From assembly GCA_018400625.1 (NCBI GenBank), contig JAGYMJ010000618.1, positions 1 through 10,096 on the forward strand: a stretch of DNA of 10,096 nt, in the 5' to 3' direction. Position numbers and translations under genes: made by a program. Under the pieces are notes generated by a model, which was not told where the DNA came from, did no database searches, and saw only the letters and a list, made by a program, of their open reading frames with translations. This DNA is from Planctomycetota bacterium. GTDB taxonomy: Bacteria > Planctomycetota > Brocadiia > SM23-32. Shown here piece after piece: positions 5,027-10,096 of this stretch (the first letter of the stretch is position 1; every line of letters starts with the position of its first letter).

Positions 5027-7404
5027 TGGATAATGATGGTAATGATTTAGAAGCCGTGAACCTGGGGTTTGTTGACCGCACCGTGCAACGGATCGGCGCG
5101 AAGAAACATCTGGTTCTGGATATACTGCAGGAGATTCAGGAACATTATGGCTACCTCCCGCAGCCTGCGCTGGAGCGGGTCTGTGAGATCACGGAAATTA
5201 CTCCGGCTGCTGTAACCGGGGTGGCGAGTTTTTATGATCAGTTCCGCTTCAAACCGGCGGGAAAGCACATAATCCAGGTTTGTGTCGGCACGGCCTGTCA
5301 TGTGAAAGGCGCCCAGCCGGTACATGATGGATTCAAACGTTATCTCAATATTGATGAGAATGACGATACGGACGCTGAAAAGAACTTTACGGTCGAAAAA
5401 GTCGCCTGTCTTGGATGCTGTACGCTGGCGCCGGCTGTTCAGATCGGGGAAGTAACATACGGCCATGTGACGGCGGATACGGCGGGAGAGGTGGTGGAAG
5501 ATTTTTTGAAATATCTTGAGCGCGAGAAACAAAAATCCGATAAGAAGCGTCGATCGCTGGATATCGACCCCGACTCTCTGCCCGAGATTCGGGTCAGTCT
5601 GGATTCCTGCTGCGTGGCCAGGGGATGCGGCGCCATATACAAAGCTGCAGAGAATGCCCTCGGAGAAACGGGTATTGCGGCGCGGATTAAACCGGTCGGG
5701 TGTGTAGGTCTATGCGATGAAACGCCGCTTTTGGAACTGGCGCTGCCCAACGGGAAAACCTTTACCTACGCCAGGGTCCGGCCGGAAGACGTCAAACCTG
5801 TACTGCTGAGACACTTCAAAATACCTCAACTGGGACGGAGGGTGACGCACCACATCTCCAGCGCACTGGATAGTCTGGTCTGCGATAACGGCCGCGGGCC
5901 GGTTACCAGGCATTTGATGGATTTTCGGGACAAGCAAATTGCCGCCTATATGGGCGCACAGAAACAGATAACGACGCTTGGATGCAGCAGTGACGACCCG
6001 GGGGATATTGAGACTTATTTGACAAAAAACGGTTTCGGATCGCTGCGGTATTGTCTGGAGAAACTGTCCGGTCGGGAGGTTATTGATCTCATCAAAAAAA
6101 GCGGTTTGAGGGGCCGGGGCGGGGCCGGCTACAGCACCGGGGACAAATGGGCTGCGGTCGCCGAAAAAGATGCCCCGGTCAAATATCTCCTATGCAACGG
6201 TGATGAAGGTGATCCCGGCGCATTCATGGACAGAATGCTTCTGGAGTCCTGCCCTTACCGCATTATCGAAGGGGTCCTTATTGCGGCCTATGCCGTGGGC
6301 GCGGACAAGGGTTTTTTGTATATTCGTGCGGAATATCCGGTAGCGCTCAGACGTATGGAGCATGCGCTGGATGTTTGCAGGCAGAGGAATCTCATCGGAA
6401 ACGCCGTCATGAACAGCGATTTCAGCTTCAATCTTGAGATCAAAAAAGGCGCGGGCGCTTTTGTATGTGGTGAAGAGACGGCGCTGATGGAAGCGATACA
6501 GGGCCGCAGAGGGATGCCGAAGCTGCGCCCGCCCTACCCCTCGCATAAGGGACTGTGGGGAAGCCCGACGCTGGTCAACAACGTGGAGACGTATGCCAAT
6601 GTGCCCTGGATCATCGAGCGGGGAGCGGACTCCTTTGCTTCGCTGGGGACGGATCAGAGTAAGGGCACAAAGGTGTTTTCGCTGGCGGGTAAGATAGCAA
6701 GAGGAGCGTTGATCGAGGTCCCCATGGGAATTTCGCTCAAAGATATCGTGGAAAAAATAGGCGGTGGGGTGCCCGGTGGAAAAGAACTCAAGGCCATACA
6801 GGTCGGCGGGCCATCGGGCGGCTGCGTGCCCGCCCGCTTGTCGCATACAGCCGTCGATTATGAAGACCTTACCAATGCCGGCGTGATCATGGGTTCCGGA
6901 GGAATGGTCGTTCTGGATGAGGACGACTGCATGGTGGACATAGCCCGTTATTTCCTGGAATTTACTCAAAATCAATCCTGCGGCAAGTGTACCTTTTGCC
7001 GGGTCGGTACCCGCAGAATGCTCGATATCCTGGAACGCTTGTGCGCGGGCGAAGGCCGATCCGGTGATATTGAGAAACTGGAAGACCTGGGACGGATGGT
7101 TGCTCAGGGCAGTATTTGCGGTCTGGGGAGTACAGCCCCCACTCCGGTGCTTTCGACCATAGAGCATTTCCGGGACGAATACCAGGCCCATATCGAAGGG
7201 CGATGCCCGGCGGGTAAATGTAAAGCATTGATAGACTATGTCGTTACAGAAGACTGCATAGGCTGTACGATTTGCGCCCAAAACTGCCCCGCGGAAGCCA
7301 TTGAAATGCGCCCTTACCAACAGCATGAAATCGACAGTGAAAAATGCACGCGGTGCGACGTGTGCAGGACCGGATGTCCAACCGGTGCAATAGTAATAAA
7401 TTAG
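5026..7404 (+). CDS. NuoE-NuoF fusion NADH oxidoreductase with ferredoxin tail
   Basis: A 792-aa cytoplasmic flavo-iron-sulfur protein fusing subunits that are usually separate. Residues 1-165 are NuoE-like (24-kDa thioredoxin-fold) with [2Fe-2S] ligands C86-x4-C91 and C128-x3-C132. Residues 186-265 are a second thioredoxin-like ferredoxin domain with C196-x4-C201 and C226-x3-C230, as at the N terminus of HydB/HndC-type NuoF. Residues 340-720 are the NuoF core: the glycine-rich GRGGAGYSTGDKW (363-375) and GDEGDPGAFMDR (392-403) for FMN and NAD(H), GAGAFVCGEETALM (475-488), and the [4Fe-4S] set C652-C655-C658 with C698. The C terminus carries two [4Fe-4S] motifs, C744-C747-C750-C754 and C774-C777-C780-C784. 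The domain order matches the diaphorase part of bifurcating hydrogenases and formate dehydrogenases, so it should move electrons between NAD(P)H and ferredoxin-like partners. The start overlaps the preceding stop (TAATG) with a weak ribosome site, suggesting translational coupling. No hydrogenase or NuoG subunit is present. Confidence 0.9.
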   Translation: MDNDGNDLEAVNLGFVDRTVQRIGAKKHLVLDILQEIQEHYGYLPQPALERVCEITEITPAAVTGVASFYDQFRFKPAGKHIIQVCVGTACHVKGAQPVHDGFKRYLNIDENDDTDAEKNFTVEKVACLGCCTLAPAVQIGEVTYGHVTADTAGEVVEDFLKYLEREKQKSDKKRRSLDIDPDSLPEIRVSLDSCCVARGCGAIYKAAENALGETGIAARIKPVGCVGLCDETPLLELALPNGKTFTYARVRPEDVKPVLLRHFKIPQLGRRVTHHISSALDSLVCDNGRGPVTRHLMDFRDKQIAAYMGAQKQITTLGCSSDDPGDIETYLTKNGFGSLRYCLEKLSGREVIDLIKKSGLRGRGGAGYSTGDKWAAVAEKDAPVKYLLCNGDEGDPGAFMDRMLLESCPYRIIEGVLIAAYAVGADKGFLYIRAEYPVALRRMEHALDVCRQRNLIGNAVMNSDFSFNLEIKKGAGAFVCGEETALMEAIQGRRGMPKLRPPYPSHKGLWGSPTLVNNVETYANVPWIIERGADSFASLGTDQSKGTKVFSLAGKIARGALIEVPMGISLKDIVEKIGGGVPGGKELKAIQVGGPSGGCVPARLSHTAVDYEDLTNAGVIMGSGGMVVLDEDDCMVDIARYFLEFTQNQSCGKCTFCRVGTRRMLDILERLCAGEGRSGDIEKLEDLGRMVAQGSICGLGSTAPTPVLSTIEHFRDEYQAHIEGRCPAGKCKALIDYVVTEDCIGCTICAQNCPAEAIEMRPYQQHEIDSEKCTRCDVCRTGCPTGAIVIN

Positions 7405-7527
7405 CCGAACCGGTCTCAGATAGGCAATTAAACATAAAACCTTTCAATAGAACATGTTGATGTCAAAAAAACATTTTCTTGGATTTGTAATTTTTGGCGT
7501 TACGCTGTACTGCACCGCCAGGTGCCC

Positions 7528-7555
7528 CATTTTCAGAGCACAGTCTCTGAAAATG
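7528..7555. repeat. Perfect 11-bp inverted repeat
   Basis: CATTTTCAGAG (7528-7538) and CTCTGAAAATG (7545-7555) are exact reverse complements separated by the 6-base loop CACAGT. The stem is long enough to fold as RNA, but there is no T-tract behind it, so it is not a standard terminator. It could be an operator, an mRNA 3'-end stabiliser for the redox operon, or part of a long floA leader. Confidence 0.75.
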
Positions 7556-7734
7556 CGTAAGCGCTTAAGAGCCGTACATCGACATATTTTATCTCAATGC
7601 ACAACAAATTATTCCTTTTCATTTGAATCCTCATCTGAAATCTGACAAAATAAGATCGTTCAAGGCAAATGAAGGAAAATAAAATTTGGAGCGAGTTGTC
7701 AAGAAGTAAGTCCTCAGTGAACCACGTTGTTCCC

Positions 7735-7756
7735 CCACCGTGCCCTGTGCCGGTGG
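7735..7756 (+). promoter_or_regulatory. GC-rich hairpin in the floA leader
   Basis: CCACCG (7735-7740) pairs with CGGTGG (7751-7756) across a 10-base loop, 61 bases before the floA start, in otherwise A/T-rich sequence. If transcription starts upstream, the hairpin would lie in the 5' leader. It does not match a riboswitch class that I can recognise. Confidence 0.3.
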
Positions 7757-7816
7757 TGAGAAACCTACGCATTTCAGTAAATATTGGTTTTTTTACTTTT
7801 ATAGGAGAAATATAAA

Positions 7817-8857
7817 ATGTTTTCAGGAATTGCTTTGGCGAAAATGTCGAGTCCGCTGGTCTTGTTGGTAATTGTTGGTTTATTGGTCTTATTTGCGCTT
7901 TTGATATTTCTTTTCAGCTACGGTTTTCTTTACATACGCGCATTGCTGGCCGGCGCTTATGTGGGAGTTTTTGAAATCGTCTCGATGCGCCTGATGGGGG
8001 TCAGCCCCAGTACTATTGTTAATAGCCGCATTATGGGTATAAAAGCCGGTTTGGAGCTGAAAACCCGGTTGCTGGAAGCGCATTTTCTTGCGGGCGGTGA
8101 TGTGCCGAATGTTATACGCGCTCTGGTAGCCGCCAGTAAAGCCGGTATCCCCCTGACATTTGACATGGCTTGCGCCATCGATCTTGCCGGACGTGATGTT
8201 CTCCAGGCTGTCGGCATGTATGTTAAACCCGCCGTCATTGAATGTCCCGACCCAAGCAAAGGCCGGTCTAAAGTCGCAGCCGTCGCGAAAGATGGAATAC
8301 AACTGGAAGCTAAAGCACGGGTGACGGTGAGGGCAAACGTCGAGAAGCTCGTAGGTGGGGCCTGGATGGAGACGATTATAGCCCGTGTGGGGGAGGGGAT
8401 CGTTACAACTATCGGTTCTTCTGAAACGTACAAAGCCGTTCTTGAAAATCCCGACCTTATCTCACGGAGGGTATTAGATAAGGCATTAGATGCTGAAACC
8501 GCTTTTGAAATCGTCTCCATTGATATAGCCGATGTCGATGTGGGAGAAAATATAGGAGCTAAATTACAGGCCGATCAGGCGGAAGCGGATAAGAGGGTCG
8601 CACAAGCCCTGGCAGAACGGCGCCGTGCAATGGCTGTTGCGCGTGAACAGGAAATGCAGGCTCTCGTCGCGGAAAACAGAGCAAAGGTTGTGCTGGCCGA
8701 GGCTGAAGTGCCCAAAGCTGTTGCCCAGGCCTTCAGGGAAGGCAATCTTGGGATAATGGATTATTATCGTTTGAAAAATATCGAGGCCGACACTGATATG
8801 CGAAGCACTATTGGTGAAAAAGGCGACGACGAACCCAACAAAGAGGGCGGAGAGTAA
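7817..8857 (+). CDS. floA: Flotillin-like protein FloA (UPF0365 family)
   Basis: A 346-aa membrane scaffold protein of functional membrane microdomains, close to the usual length of about 330 aa. One long hydrophobic segment (about 13-40) anchors it, and the rest is cytoplasmic. Family-typical stretches are [12 protein letters not shown] (85-96), [11 protein letters not shown] (122-132), the SPFH-like block [18 protein letters not shown] (165-182), [14 protein letters not shown] (189-202), [13 protein letters not shown] (231-243), then the alanine/glutamate-rich coiled coil (about 248-308) ending in [16 protein letters not shown] (307-322). A short insertion around 144-153 and a charged C-terminal tail are not typical of the FloA sequences I know. 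In Bacillus, FloA oligomerises at the membrane and organises signalling and secretion complexes. It often sits beside an nfeD gene, which is absent here. AGGAG at 7803-7807, nine bases from the ATG, supports the start. It appears monocistronic, with a strong terminator behind it. Confidence 0.95.
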   Translation: MFSGIALAKMSSPLVLLVIVGLLVLFALLIFLFSYGFLYIRALLAGAYVGVFEIVSMRLMGVSPSTIVNSRIMGIKAGLELKTRLLEAHFLAGGDVPNVIRALVAASKAGIPLTFDMACAIDLAGRDVLQAVGMYVKPAVIECPDPSKGRSKVAAVAKDGIQLEAKARVTVRANVEKLVGGAWMETIIARVGEGIVTTIGSSETYKAVLENPDLISRRVLDKALDAETAFEIVSIDIADVDVGENIGAKLQADQAEADKRVAQALAERRRAMAVAREQEMQALVAENRAKVVLAEAEVPKAVAQAFREGNLGIMDYYRLKNIEADTDMRSTIGEKGDDEPNKEGGE

Positions 8858-8878
8858 TGACTAATCCGCTCCGTGCTC

Positions 8879-8918
8879 AGACCCTCAGTGTCGCTTAACC
8901 GGTGCTGAGGGTCTTTGT
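8879..8918 (+). terminator. Intrinsic terminator of floA
   Basis: AGACCCTCAG (8879-8888) and CTGAGGGTCT (8905-8914) form a perfect 10-bp stem. Wobble pairs and two further G/C pairs can extend it inward to a 6-base loop, and TTGTTT follows. It begins 21 bases after the floA stop codon and separates floA from the HEAT-repeat gene. Confidence 0.9.
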
Positions 8919-8971
8919 TTATGTTCTTGAAATGAGTTTTGGTTTCTCATATTCCAGAGGAATAATTGCAT

Positions 8972-10096
8972 ATGGTTATTCATTCCACCTCCCGAAGTGC
9001 GCGTCAGAAAGTGCGAATATGGTGTCATGACATTTTAGATTCCATGAACAAACTTGACGAAGATGAGATGTTTAAGTATGCGGAAGAATCGCTCAAAAAA
9101 GCAAAACAGGATACCGTGCGTCAGACACTTGTGGAATTATCCATAGGCAGCCCGACACCCGGCGTTACCGCCGCTTTGATCAGAGCCGCCGTACGGTTCG
9201 GTTCAACACAACTGGCCCGGGCTGCAGCCGATTTGCTGATAGACATCAGGGACGCAGAAAGTGCTTACGCTATTATTAAAGAATGTCTCGAATCCGAAGA
9301 TACCGCCATACGCGTGCGTGCTGTTGAGGCGATGGAAACGCTTGAAGGCGAGCATGTGTTTGAACTGCTGCAAAAAACCCTCTCTGCTGAAGACGACAAT
9401 GTTCGTACCGCGGGGGTTAATTCATTAGGACTTGTCATTGGCAGTAAGTATCATCCGCTTAAATCCAACATGCTGGAAGCGTTATCGGACAATGAAAGCG
9501 ATTTTTTCAAATTGTTGACTGAAACACCGGACTTAAGTCTTAAGAGAGATTTTGCCAAGGTACTGGGCTTTGCTGATTCTGATGACGTACTGCCGCTGTT
9601 GCGGGAATTGGTCAATGATCCAGATACTCAAACGCGACGTGAGGCTATGCTGGCGCTGGCCGCCAATGGTACCTCCAGGGCAATGGAAATCACCGAGGAA
9701 AAGCTGGATGATGAGGACGAACTGGTCGTTACGTTTGCTCTTGATTCACTGGCTTCTAAAATAGGACGTGACTCGGAGCATATGCTGGAGTGTATTAAAA
9801 AAGTATTGGACCATCCCAACGAGGCCGTCCGTAGAAATGCCGTCATGATGCTGAATTGGTTCCCGCAGAGTAAGATCGAGAACTTAATAAGAAAAACGGC
9901 TAAAGACCCTGATTTTGAGGTTCAGCGCAGTGCGCAGTCTCTTTTGCGCTCTATGGACAGGGAACTGGCTCCTTTAGGATTGGAATCTGCCGACACCGGC
10001 AGTTCCGGAGAAAATACTTTGAGAATCTGGGAAGTCGGGAACGTTGGTATGGAATCTGATCGTTCCAAGAACAAAAGCACCGTAGATGCTGAAAGT
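8972..10096 (+). CDS. HEAT-repeat protein (3' end outside window)
   Basis: The frame is open from the ATG at 8972 to the last base, giving 375 codons with no stop, so the gene is truncated by the window edge. AGAGGAA at 8956-8962 gives a good ribosome site nine bases from the start. There is no signal peptide or membrane segment, so it is probably cytoplasmic. The sequence consists of paired helices with the HEAT/armadillo pattern of D-x-x-x-x-V-R-x-x-A: TAIRVRAVEAM (111-121), DNVRTAGVNSLG (142-153), DTQTRREAMLALA (218-230), NEAVRRNAVMML (283-294) and DFEVQRSAQSLL (314-325). Such proteins are protein-binding scaffolds with no inherent chemistry. From about residue 331 the character changes to a serine, asparagine and charge-rich, probably disordered stretch, which may link to a further domain beyond the edge. 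It follows floA but is separated from it by a terminator, so a functional link is possible but not shown. Confidence 0.85.
   Translation, partial: MVIHSTSRSARQKVRIWCHDILDSMNKLDEDEMFKYAEESLKKAKQDTVRQTLVELSIGSPTPGVTAALIRAAVRFGSTQLARAAADLLIDIRDAESAYAIIKECLESEDTAIRVRAVEAMETLEGEHVFELLQKTLSAEDDNVRTAGVNSLGLVIGSKYHPLKSNMLEALSDNESDFFKLLTETPDLSLKRDFAKVLGFADSDDVLPLLRELVNDPDTQTRREAMLALAANGTSRAMEITEEKLDDEDELVVTFALDSLASKIGRDSEHMLECIKKVLDHPNEAVRRNAVMMLNWFPQSKIENLIRKTAKDPDFEVQRSAQSLLRSMDRELAPLGLESADTGSSGENTLRIWEVGNVGMESDRSKNKSTVDAES

Larger units (their letters stand above)
7405..7816. other. 412-base non-coding gap upstream of floA
   Basis: There is no convincing gene here. A 63-codon frame (7454-7645) has no ribosome site and no recognisable domain, and it is interrupted in meaning by a perfect inverted repeat. 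The region is clearly more A/T-rich than its neighbours. It holds the inverted repeat at 7528-7555, a TAAGCGCTTA palindrome at 7558-7567, a dyad CCACCG/CGGTGG at 7735-7756, a weak promoter-like pair (TTGAAT 7623-7628 and CAAAAT 7646-7651, 17-base gap), and the floA ribosome site AGGAG at 7803-7807. No strong terminator for the redox operon is seen directly after 7404. Confidence 0.6.

Noticed and set aside
6190..7326. Long minus-strand open frame (378 codons) opposite the NuoF part
   Set aside because: The plus strand here encodes the complete NuoF core with all cofactor motifs. The antisense product has no recognisable domain and is a codon-bias shadow.
7454..7645. 63-codon frame in the gap before floA
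   Set aside because: It has no ribosome binding site and no recognisable domain, and the perfect inverted repeat at 7528-7555 lies inside it. The short hydrophobic start is not enough to call a gene.
8927..8955. Promoter for the HEAT-repeat gene (TTGAAA then TATTCC)
   Set aside because: The -10 element matches at only three positions, and the predicted start of transcription would fall at the ribosome binding site.

Overview
The window is a bacterial chromosomal segment with every credible gene on the + strand. No tRNA, rRNA, CRISPR array, transposase or phage gene was seen. The proteins fit a Gram-negative anaerobe or facultative anaerobe: iron-sulfur proteins with twin-arginine (Tat) export signals, a NapH-type membrane ferredoxin protein, a membrane-anchored PQQ-like beta-propeller and a FloA flotillin. 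I cannot fix the phylum. Desulfobacterota-like and Planctomycetota/PVC-like anaerobes are both compatible; the propeller's WPxFRGPxGxG entry motif is frequent in the latter.

Layout. (1) Positions 1-110 hold the tail of an unknown upstream region and a possible promoter. (2) 111-986 is a stand-alone metallo-beta-lactamase-fold hydrolase, followed by hairpins that look like a terminator. (3) 1109-7404 is a compact five-gene redox operon with overlapping or nearly touching genes: an 81-aa Tat-signal cysteine protein, a NapG-like Tat-exported polyferredoxin, a NapH-like membrane protein with two extra 4Fe-4S motifs, a membrane-anchored PQQ-like beta-propeller, and a 792-aa NuoE-NuoF fusion with a C-terminal ferredoxin domain. 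(4) 7405-7816 is a 412-base non-coding gap with a perfect 11-bp inverted repeat and other dyads. (5) 7817-8857 is floA, closed by a strong intrinsic terminator. (6) 8972 to the window end is a HEAT-repeat protein, cut off by the edge.

The operon is the interesting part. Positive-inside topology puts both ferredoxin motifs of the NapH-like protein in the cytoplasm, next to the NADH-oxidising NuoEF fusion. The polyferredoxin, the small cysteine protein and the propeller are predicted to lie outside the membrane. A simple reading is an electron conduit from NAD(P)H through the membrane protein to periplasmic Fe-S proteins and an unknown acceptor. No hydrogenase, nitrate reductase or other terminal enzyme is encoded in the window, so the acceptor and the direction of flow are unknown. 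This model is inference from domain content and gene order.
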